NCBI GenBank assembly: GCA_035524095.1
Contig: DATKPK010000099.1
Location: forward strand, 1-32,815
Source of the DNA: DATJUF01 sp035524095
GTDB lineage: Bacteria; Desulfobacterota; Binatia; Binatales; Binataceae
DNA length: 32,815 bases
Direction of reading: 5' to 3'
The notes beneath the pieces were generated by a model that was not told the DNA's origin, made no database searches, and saw nothing but the letters and a program-made list of their open reading frames with translations. Position 1 is the first letter of the stretch. Every line of letters begins with the position of its first letter. Made by a program: the position numbers and the translations under genes. Below are positions 27,166-32,815 of this stretch, in pieces.

Positions 27166-28290
27166 GTGCTGAACTCAAGATTCGCGGGATTATTCGGGAA
27201 ATATTATACAATGTGGTTCGCGATTACCGTATCTGGCCTGATGGTGGTGATCGTTCCGGCGAGCGGTCGTGCCCAAGTCGTCGCGACCGCACCTTATTCA
27301 GTCACAACTTTCGCCACTGCTCCCGAAGGTCTCAGCGCTCCGGATTCGATAACGTTCAGCGCGACCAATGTGTTTGTCGGCTATGGCAACGAAGGCGCGC
27401 CCGATGGTTCCGACGGGGCGGTTAGTAATATAATTGAATATGATTTCCACGGAAATACAGTTAAGACTTTCCCAACTATAGTCGGTCACAACGACGGCTT
27501 GCGTTACAATCCGCTGACTAATGAGCTGTGGGCTCTACAGAACGAGGACGGCAACGCCAATCTTGACATTATTAATCTCAAAACCTTCAAGCAGACGATT
27601 TATCTTGTCGGCCCCACTGGTACCGGTCCGCACGGTGGTGGGTACGACGATCTCGACTTTAATAACAAACAAGTGTACGTCAGCGCTTCCGCGCCAACGA
27701 TTGATCCGAATACCGCACCCGCTATCGTGACATTGAAGTTGATCGGTAAGAAGACAATTCTCAACGGTATCCTGAACGGCAACGCTACGGTAACCGATGT
27801 GACGACTGGCAGTTCGGCGACATTGAACCTTCAGGATCCCGACTCGATGATTCTGAATCCGCAAGGCGATGGCGAATTGATCATCGTGCAGCATCCCGGG
27901 TTGAGTTGCCAGAAAGCCTTTCGCGTTCCAGTTTCTTTAACGGATGGCGGAGCGACGCTCGGCAATACTCAACTTGACGACACCATTTTTGCGGACCGGA
28001 GCGCCGGTGTGTTGCTGGTGGAGGATAAAGAGTTGAACGCAGTCTACGCGATTTCGGCGCCTTACTTTGGTCCGGCCGCTTACTCGGCGGTGAGCGTGTA
28101 CGAGACACCGACGGCAGTCAATCCGCTCGAATCATTCGTTGGACAGACAAACTTGACGACCGGATTCGTAACGCCAATAGTCAATGGGATGGAGGATCCG
28201 GGTGGTATGGCGTTTATCCCGTCGGGCGTGGACCTGGCAAAGTACGTCCAGGATTCGGTGCAAATACCAGAGAATTGCCCTGCCAGCTAA
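27166..28290 (+). CDS. Exported protein of unknown function, beta-propeller-like composition
   Basis: I do not recognise a named family. The 374-residue product has a signal peptide: basic start, hydrophobic stretch at about residues 17-32, cleavage expected after GRA near residue 36. The mature part is rich in Gly, Asn, Thr and Val with repeated short beta-type units (NVFVGYGNEG, NDGLRYNPLTNELWALQN, NKQVYVSAS). This suggests a beta-propeller such as an NHL- or SMP-30-like fold, which is inference. Start is taken as the GTG at 27166, with AAGGA about 10 nt upstream. It shares a 269-nt divergent promoter region with the phosphodiesterase gene, hinting at a shared extracytoplasmic process. Confidence 0.7.
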   Translation: MLNSRFAGLFGKYYTMWFAITVSGLMVVIVPASGRAQVVATAPYSVTTFATAPEGLSAPDSITFSATNVFVGYGNEGAPDGSDGAVSNIIEYDFHGNTVKTFPTIVGHNDGLRYNPLTNELWALQNEDGNANLDIINLKTFKQTIYLVGPTGTGPHGGGYDDLDFNNKQVYVSASAPTIDPNTAPAIVTLKLIGKKTILNGILNGNATVTDVTTGSSATLNLQDPDSMILNPQGDGELIIVQHPGLSCQKAFRVPVSLTDGGATLGNTQLDDTIFADRSAGVLLVEDKELNAVYAISAPYFGPAAYSAVSVYETPTAVNPLESFVGQTNLTTGFVTPIVNGMEDPGGMAFIPSGVDLAKYVQDSVQIPENCPAS

Positions 28291-28471
28291 ATAGGTAGTC
28301 GGGGAGCGGACCGGCATCAGGATCTATCATCGCCGGCCCGCTCGGGTTCCTTGCGACATGGATCGGAACACAGGCTGCGACATGTTCGCCGCTGCGGCAG
28401 GATCGTCGAAGAACCGATTGGCATCCGCCGAACGATGGCCGCCGTTGCTCGCATCTGCTACTAACGAGCCT

Positions 28472-29245
28472 ATGAAGCTGTTTACCTTCGCCACGAGTCC
28501 CTACGCGCGCAAAGTCAGAATCGTACTGGATTACAAGGGGATTGCTTATGAACCCGTCGAGCGTTGCTACTCACTTGATCGTAAAGAAGACCTGCGCGAA
28601 GCGAGCATCCGCGCCGAGGTGCCGGTGCTCGTCCTCGACGACGGCCGCGCTATCGCGGATTCGACGATAATTTGCGAATACCTTGAGCAAGTGTATTCGC
28701 AACCGCCGGTGTTTCCGGCTGACGCTTACCAACGCGCGCGGATGCGGCGGATCGAAGATCTGTGCGACCGTACTTTCGACGCGATCGGGTTCGGCTATTT
28801 CCTCGGCGTGTTACGCAAGGAAGCACCCGAAGCAGAGTCGATCAAGCGAGCGGCGCGAGAAGAATGCCAGACATTGCTAGCCGTGCTCGAAGGCCAGTTG
28901 GAGTCTGGCAGCGATTATTTCTGCGGGGCCGTCAGTCTCGCGGACTTTGCCGCGATTTGTCATGTTCCAATCGTGCGCGCGATGGAAATCGGCCTCGACG
29001 GCTTCCCCAAGCTGGCCGAGTGGAGCAATCGGATGCGCCGCGTACCGGCGGTTGCGGCCGATCGGGAGCGCGCGTCGAAGGCCTGGCAAGGCGTGCACAA
29101 TATCGCCGCCGAATTCGAGGGTCCCGACGGCAGAATCCACTGGCGTGACAGCCGCCTCGAATGGCCAATCCGTCACGGCTTCGGCGATCTGGTGATGCGA
29201 GAGTTTCACGCTGGCAAAATGATGTTCCCACCCGACGCTGCGTAG
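28472..29245 (+). CDS. Glutathione S-transferase family protein
   Basis: Cytosolic GST of 257 residues from the ATG at 28472; an earlier in-frame ATG at 28358 adds 38 residues with no domain character. The N-terminal thioredoxin-like domain starts FTFATSPYARKVRIVLDYKGIAYE, with SPYARKV at the usual active-site position. It continues with AEVPVLVLDDGRAIADSTIICEYLE, the glutathione-binding cis-Pro and acidic-Ser region. The helical C-terminal domain follows (about 90-220), and the last 40 residues are an extra tail. It is 47 nt upstream of the selenoprotein gene on the same strand, with the MAPEG gene after that, so a small glutathione-related operon is likely. Confidence 0.9.
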   Translation: MKLFTFATSPYARKVRIVLDYKGIAYEPVERCYSLDRKEDLREASIRAEVPVLVLDDGRAIADSTIICEYLEQVYSQPPVFPADAYQRARMRRIEDLCDRTFDAIGFGYFLGVLRKEAPEAESIKRAAREECQTLLAVLEGQLESGSDYFCGAVSLADFAAICHVPIVRAMEIGLDGFPKLAEWSNRMRRVPAVAADRERASKAWQGVHNIAAEFEGPDGRIHWRDSRLEWPIRHGFGDLVMREFHAGKMMFPPDAA

Positions 29246-29292
29246 GGCAGGATTGGCACAGGGTCCGTAACAGAAATCGTCGAGGAACTCAG

Positions 29293-30147
29293 ATGCCGGT
29301 AGCGTACATCCCGCGGACCCGCGAACTTTACAGCAGCTATACGCCTTACCGATGGGTGGTTAACGAAGGCGCCCCGCCGTGGACCCCCCTGGCGAAACCG
29401 CTTGCCGAGTGCAAGGTCGCGCTCATTGGGTCGGGTGGATTGCTCTATCGCGATCAGCCCCGATTCCATCGCGAGGACACGAGCTACCGGCTGATTCCCA
29501 AGAATGCGGCGCAGGACGAGCTTAGCGTCTGGCACTTCGGCTACCGGATTGCAGATGCAGCCGCTGATCATAATTGTGTTTTTCCGCTAGACGCGATGCG
29601 TCAACTAGAGACCGAGCGCGTGATCGGTGAATTCGCCGATCCGGCTTACAGCTTTATGGGCGGGGTTTATTCGGCGCGCAAAGTTCGCGATGAATTGGCG
29701 CCGGCGATGGTCAGCGAACTGCAGCGAGCACATGCCGACGCGTTGTTCCTGGTGCCTGCATGACCGGTCTGCCATCAGTCCGTTGGACTGATTGCACGAG
29801 CGGTTGAGGAGGCAGGGATTCCGACGCTATCGATGACCTCGGCGCTCGATATCACTGAGTCGGTAAAGCCGCCACGAGCGGTGTTTCTAAATTTTCCGCT
29901 CGGCCATCAAACCGGCAAACCGCATCAGCCGGATTTGCACCTGCAGATCGTGCGGGACGCGATGGCTGCATTCGTCACGATCGACAAGCCCGGCACGATC
30001 ATCGAACTTCCATACGTATGGGACCCGAACGATCGCGGATGGGAGGAGACCGACTACACGGGTGACTTTCTGCCGCCGCGTCCGCCCAAAGAGGATGCCG
30101 ATCTGATCGAAGTGGAGCGGCGCTCGCGTTTTGCCGGCTTAAAGTGA
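29293..30147 (+). CDS. GrdB/PrdB-like selenoprotein (glycine/sarcosine/betaine reductase selenoprotein B family), UGA read as selenocysteine
   Basis: This is one reading frame of 284 residues with an internal TGA at 29761-29763, so standard calling would give two broken pieces (29293-29763 and 29833-30147). Start ATG at 29293 has GAGG about 8 nt upstream. Translation through the TGA gives residue Sec157 in a U-P-V-C-HQSVG motif, the redox centre pattern of the family, in which Cys homologues have CPVC. Sequence after the UGA (ARAVEEAGIPTLSMTSALDITE, then VFLNFPLGHQTGKP) reads as family sequence, with no frameshift and no other stop. A SECIS-like hairpin lies just downstream. The protein is shorter than clostridial GrdB. 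Clostridial Stickland reductase partners (GrdA, GrdC/D, PrdA) are not in the window, so the substrate is unknown; a thiol/selenol oxidoreductase role is inference. A Cys-to-stop mutation is the alternative. Confidence 0.85.
29764..29803 (+). promoter_or_regulatory. Putative bacterial SECIS element for the UGA at 29761
   Basis: ATCAGTCC (29774-29781) pairs perfectly with GGACTGAT (29785-29792), leaving a GTT loop. TGC (29770-29772) pairs with GCA (29794-29796) across a single C/T mismatch, and CCG (29764-29766) can pair with CGG (29801-29803). The upper stem starts 10 nt after the UGA, close to the spacing known for E. coli fdhF. Bacterial SECIS loops carry a G in the first loop positions followed by U, and this loop begins GU. 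These are the features SelB recognises. Confidence 0.75.
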
Positions 30148-30243
30148 TAGTCAGCCGTCAAGTGTAGCCAGCGCGACGATTTGTTTGCGGGTGCTCGCGC
30201 GGCGCGTGAAAATCGGCCACTATCGCTCGGCAGGTGAGAAGGC

Positions 30244-30633
30244 ATGGGAATGAGTTGGTTATCGTTGATCACGATTGCAGCACTGATAGAGTATTTTATC
30301 TTCGTACTGCAAACTGGCCAGGCGCGGGTCAAATATAACGTAGAGGCGCCGGCCACGACTGGCGACCCAATCTTCGAGCGCCATTATCGCGTGCAACAGA
30401 ACACCCTTGAACAACTGGTAATCTTTATCCCGGCGCTCTGGCTATTCGCCGAATACGTCGGACCCCGGAGCGCTTTTGTGCTCGGACTGGTCTTTATCGT
30501 TGGGCGGGCACTCTATGCGCGGGGATACGTGCGCGAGCCTAGCCAGCGTCGCATCGGAGCGGCGGCCACCTTTGTCGCGAACGGCATTCTCGTAGTGGGT
30601 AGCCTGATCGGCCTGCTCGTGCGGGCGCTCTGA
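30244..30633 (+). CDS. MAPEG family membrane protein
   Basis: Integral membrane protein of 129 residues, in the family of microsomal GST-like and eicosanoid-metabolism proteins, many of which bind glutathione. Four hydrophobic helices are visible (about residues 5-22, 58-75, 77-93, 108-126). The family motif ERxYRxxxNxxE is present as FERHYRVQQNTLEQ (about residues 43-56). AAGG lies just before the ATG; an ATG two codons later is also possible. It follows the selenoprotein gene after 96 nt, with a GST gene before that. Confidence 0.85.
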   Translation: MGMSWLSLITIAALIEYFIFVLQTGQARVKYNVEAPATTGDPIFERHYRVQQNTLEQLVIFIPALWLFAEYVGPRSAFVLGLVFIVGRALYARGYVREPSQRRIGAAATFVANGILVVGSLIGLLVRAL

Positions 30634-30669
30634 GGCTGAACGAGATCCTTCAGGCGTTACGATAAGCGC

Positions 30670-31248
30670 GTGCTTGCAGGACTTAATGGGCTCGACTACG
30701 CGATTTTAGCGATCGTAGCAGTCAGTGCATTGCATGGACTTACGCGCGGCGCATTGCGGATGCTGACGTCGATTTTATCGCTCGTCCTCGGAATCTACAC
30801 CGCGTCGGTTTATTATGGCCAAGCTGCGGCGCTGGCCCAGCATTATCTGACCACCAATCCGACGGTCAGTGCTATCGTCGGTTATGCCGTCGTATTCCTC
30901 GCGGTTTTCATGCTGATTGAGATGGCGGGTAACCGGCTCGTTCAGCTCATCCGGGTCGTGCATTTGAGCTGGCTTGACCGGCTCGGCGGGGCGATTGTCG
31001 GTGCAGTGATCGGGGTTGTGCTGGCGGGGTTAGTAGTGGTCGCGATGACCGCTGCGTTGCCCGCCGAATCGCCAATTCTCGTCAAATCCGAATTAGCGCC
31101 GCAAGTGGCTGCCTACAATCACGAGCTGCTGGGATTCATTCCCGCACAAGTGGAGCAGATGTTCGAAGAGAAACGCGCTGAATTGCTCCGCGATTGGGCG
31201 GCGGCCGAGACAGAAAGCCCCGCTCCCTCACCGTCATCGGCAAAGTAG
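30670..31248 (+). CDS. CvpA family membrane protein
   Basis: Inner-membrane protein of 192 residues with four hydrophobic helices. The CvpA-family opening NGLDYAILAIVAVSALHGLTRGALRMLTSILSLVLG and the later SWLDRLGGAIVGAVIGVVLAGLVV segment are typical of the colicin V production protein group. Members in E. coli affect colicin V export and purF expression, but the role is poorly defined. Start is GTG at 30670, with no strong ribosome-binding site. The C-terminal soluble stretch is charged, ending in a Pro/Ser-rich tail. It follows the MAPEG gene after 36 nt and is convergent with thioredoxin. Confidence 0.85.
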   Translation: MLAGLNGLDYAILAIVAVSALHGLTRGALRMLTSILSLVLGIYTASVYYGQAAALAQHYLTTNPTVSAIVGYAVVFLAVFMLIEMAGNRLVQLIRVVHLSWLDRLGGAIVGAVIGVVLAGLVVVAMTAALPAESPILVKSELAPQVAAYNHELLGFIPAQVEQMFEEKRAELLRDWAAAETESPAPSPSSAK

Positions 31249-31276
31249 CGGGGCCGAATAAACCAACGGAAGTCGA

Positions 31277-31615
31277 TCAGGCGATTGCGCTGTCGACCGC
31301 ACGCACCAGTTGCTGCTTCGGTACGGCGCCGAGGATCTGCTGTTTGACTTCGCCGCCTTTGAGAATCAGGAGGTTAGGAATACCACGCACGCCAAAACGG
31401 GCTGGCGCTTGCGGATTATCGTCAACGTTTATCTTGACCACCTTCAGACGGCCTTCGTATTCTCCCGCCAACTCATCAACGATTGGGGCGATCGCACGAC
31501 AAGGCCCACACCAGGGGGCCCAGAAATCAACCAGGACGGGCGTCGCAGCTTTAATCACTTCCTGTTCGAACGTCGCATCCGTTACATGAACCACTTTGTC
31601 ACTGGCCATCGTCAC
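31277..31615 (-). CDS. trxA: Thioredoxin
   Basis: Cytosolic dithiol oxidoreductase of 110-112 residues. The active site is WAPWCGPCR (Cys36 and Cys39 in the longer form), with the downstream RGIPNLLILKGG cis-proline loop; Asn replaces the common Thr after that proline. Start can be the GTG at 31615 or the ATG at 31609; GGAG is about 6-7 nt before the GTG and 12 nt before the ATG. It is convergent with the CvpA gene. Its presence near the GrdB/PrdB-like selenoprotein may matter, since clostridial glycine reductase accepts electrons from thioredoxin; a link here is inference. Confidence 0.95.
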   Translation of the reverse strand: MTMASDKVVHVTDATFEQEVIKAATPVLVDFWAPWCGPCRAIAPIVDELAGEYEGRLKVVKINVDDNPQAPARFGVRGIPNLLILKGGEVKQQILGAVPKQQLVRAVDSAIA

Positions 31616-31845
31616 CCTTCTCCTCGCCTGCGGAAGATAGCTTCAACGTAAGATTCCACATCCCGATAGTCAAGCTGCCCACAAATACTCGATTGATTGA
31701 CTAGGGTTCTGGCGGCGAGACCGTCGAACGAGACGATGATGATTGGGTGAGTATCGGTCGTAAATCTTGCCGACCGAGGGGCGATGCTCGGTTTGGGTTT
31801 CGATCAATCATCTGGAGTGGTGCAGGCCGCGCGAGAGTGGGTTAA

Positions 31846-32093
31846 GTCAGGAAAACTGGCGGACGTAAACCCGCCTTCATCGCGTGGATGAATCTCAAGG
31901 AGCAATTTGGCCCTGACTACGACCGCATGACCGATTTCAAGCGTTTTTTCGCAAGACCCTAGCGCAGGTCCAGCAGCGCTACCAAAGCGCGCGAATCGAA
32001 CTTGACAACAGGGGGATGACGGCCCGTAATAGCCCTCCACCTATTGGTCGGCGCTTCATGGTCATGTCGGGTCCAATTCTCAAAGATCATTGA
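31846..32093 (+). pseudogene. Remnant of plasmid RepA-like replication initiator, frameshifted
   Basis: In one frame from 31846 the sequence reads GRKPAFIAWMNLKEQFGPDYDRMTDFKRFF, then a stop. A one-base shift inside the six-T run at about 31943-31948 restores RKTLAQVQQRYQSARIELDN and RGMTARNSPPPIGRRF up to the TGA at 32091. The pieces together resemble the C-terminal domain of plasmid RepA proteins (an FKRxF..L..V...YP.A+VE....G+...PSPPP pattern). A stop at 31843 in frame limits it upstream, so only the C-terminal part remains. I judge it a decayed gene; a sequencing error could account for the shift but not for the missing N-terminus. Confidence 0.55.
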
Positions 32094-32453
32094 TTTAACA
32101 ACATAAAATCACGCTCAATTGGTCACCATTCGAGGCAAGCATGAAAGGGTAGAGTAGGGGTCTTGATCTACTCGCTTTATCCACGCTCACTTGGTCACCA
32201 AAGCAGTCAAAATCCACGCTCACTTGGTCTCACAATCCTATAATCAGAACCTATAGATCTCCGATAAGGTCCCGGCTCATGCCGGTACACCCTAAAAGGC
32301 GGGCCCTACGGGCCACCAAGAATCCAAGTACAAAATCACCGCGCCCGTCGCTTCGGAGCCTGTCGATTTTTGTGAGGCGTGATGATTGTGAGGAGCGAAC
32401 GGCACTGATCTAATCGGCGTAGCGGCGGGAAAAAGGGGGAGACAGGAAGCGAG
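32094..32453. other. Mobile-element intergenic region with direct repeats
   Basis: No gene is seen. The region holds the three direct repeats listed separately and two small hairpins, CCGGC/GCCGG at 32272-32285 and GGCCC/GGGCC near 32302-32314. Terminal inverted repeats of the adjacent insertion sequence may lie within about 32230-32440 but cannot be identified without its other end. Confidence 0.4.
32108..32233 (+). repeat. Three imperfect direct repeats of about 20 bp
   Basis: ATCACGCTCAATTGGTCACC at 32108-32127, ATCCACGCTCACTTGGTCAC at 32179-32198 and ATCCACGCTCACTTGGTCTC at 32212-32231 share the core CACGCTCA-TTGGTC. Spacings are about 71 and 33 bp. They lie between the RepA-like remnant and the transposase. 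They could be iterons of a lost plasmid origin or terminal repeats of another insertion sequence; sequence alone does not decide. Confidence 0.75.
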
Positions 32454-32815
32454 ATGGAGCGGGAGGTGCGGCGGTTGGAGGGGCTGGGGCAGTTAGGTTT
32501 TGATTTTTGTGCGCCGGCCACGGTGGACGAGAGCGATCCACCGCAGGCTGGCGGAGGCGAGGTGTTTCTGGACGCCGAGCCGCGCGAGCTGTTCGTCGGA
32601 GCGCAACGGCTGGACGGCTACCTGCGCGAAGCAGGTCTGGGCTGGGTGCTAAGACTCGGCAGCTTGCTGGCCGAACTCGACCTGGCGGCTTTGACCGGTC
32701 GTTATCAAGCGGGCGGGCGCAAGGCCTTTCATCCACGTACGCTGCTGGGGCTGATCGTCTACGGCATTCTCAACCGCCAGTGGTCACTGCGCGAGTTGGA
32801 AGGGCTGGCCCGGCG
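32454..32815 (+). CDS. IS1182-family-like transposase, N-terminal part (runs off the window)
   Basis: An open frame with no stop to the end of the window, 120 codons visible. The ATG at 32454 has AGGAAG about 6 nt upstream. The readable part includes VFLDAEPRELFVGAQRLDGY, then LLAELDLAALTGRYQAGGRK and AFHPRTLLGLIVYGILNRQW. The DLAAL..RY..GGR.A+HPR.LL.LL+YG segment is the DUF772-type N-terminal domain of IS1182 and IS5-like transposases. The DDE catalytic part lies beyond the window, so intactness is unknown. The position next to a RepA-like remnant marks a mobile or plasmid-derived patch. Confidence 0.75.
   Translation, partial: MEREVRRLEGLGQLGFDFCAPATVDESDPPQAGGGEVFLDAEPRELFVGAQRLDGYLREAGLGWVLRLGSLLAELDLAALTGRYQAGGRKAFHPRTLLGLIVYGILNRQWSLRELEGLAR

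Noticed and set aside
29833..30147. Separate small gene starting at the ATG at 29833
   Set aside because: It is in frame with the upstream piece, lacks a ribosome-binding site and its sequence continues the same family, so it is the C-terminal part of the UGA-containing gene.
31804..32040. Open frame of 78 codons on the minus strand
   Set aside because: The plus strand gives RepA-like sequence across the same bases; the minus frame has no recognisable content.

Overview
ORGANISM. The window is bacterial, fairly GC-rich chromosome with mostly compact genes on both strands. A TonB-dependent outer-membrane receptor plus a TonB protein indicate a diderm (Gram-negative) cell. The mix of an HrcA-controlled DnaK cluster, two class III CoA-transferases, an enoyl-CoA hydratase, an LLM-type flavin oxidoreductase and a UGA-containing GrdB/PrdB-like selenoprotein would suit a soil or sediment lineage such as Candidatus Binatia/Binatota or a relative. 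That placement is inference; no rRNA or other decisive marker is present. LAYOUT. 1-257: no gene, but two inverted repeats, one a possible dnaJ terminator. 258-5806 (minus): heat-shock cluster hrcA, a small six-Cys secreted protein, grpE, dnaK, dnaJ, with a candidate heat-shock promoter before hrcA. 6153-7790 (plus): VWA/MIDAS protein. 7830-8324 (minus): tadA. 8456-10851 (plus): rhodanese, Nit-type amidohydrolase, class III CoA-transferase. 11229-14126 (plus): a long, divergent PEP-carboxylase-like protein. 14139-14675 (minus): tag. 14791-15951 (plus): second class III CoA-transferase. 16249-17787 (plus): ArnT/PMT-like glycosyltransferase. 18072-19076 (plus) and 19151-19984 (minus): zinc alcohol dehydrogenase and enoyl-CoA hydratase, convergent around a strong hairpin. 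20106-22513 (minus): TonB-dependent receptor behind a cobalamin riboswitch, with a divergent tonB-like gene at 22821-23723. 23998-25005 (plus): LLM oxidoreductase. 25139-26896 (minus): exported phosphodiesterase/phosphatase-family protein with a clear terminator, divergent from an exported protein at 27166-28290. 28472-31248 (plus): GST, GrdB/PrdB-like selenoprotein, MAPEG protein, CvpA-family protein. 31277-31615 (minus): thioredoxin. 31846-32815: mobile or plasmid-derived debris, comprising a frameshifted RepA-like remnant, three direct repeats and the start of an IS1182-type transposase that runs off the window. MOST INTERESTING POINT. The stretch 29293-30147 is one reading frame interrupted only by a UGA at 29761. 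The residue pattern is U-P-V-C, the frame continues with conserved-looking family sequence for 128 codons, and a perfect 8-bp hairpin with a GUU loop starts 10 nt after the UGA, as expected of a bacterial SECIS. Ordinary gene calling would split it into two broken genes. It sits between two genes of glutathione-linked families (GST and MAPEG) and near thioredoxin, which suggests, by inference, a thiol/selenol redox role. HOW THE GENES WORK TOGETHER. The clear functional units are protein folding under heat-shock control, cobalamin uptake (riboswitch, receptor, TonB), and the putative redox cluster. Acyl-CoA genes (two CoA-transferases and an enoyl-CoA hydratase) are scattered and their substrates cannot be read from sequence.
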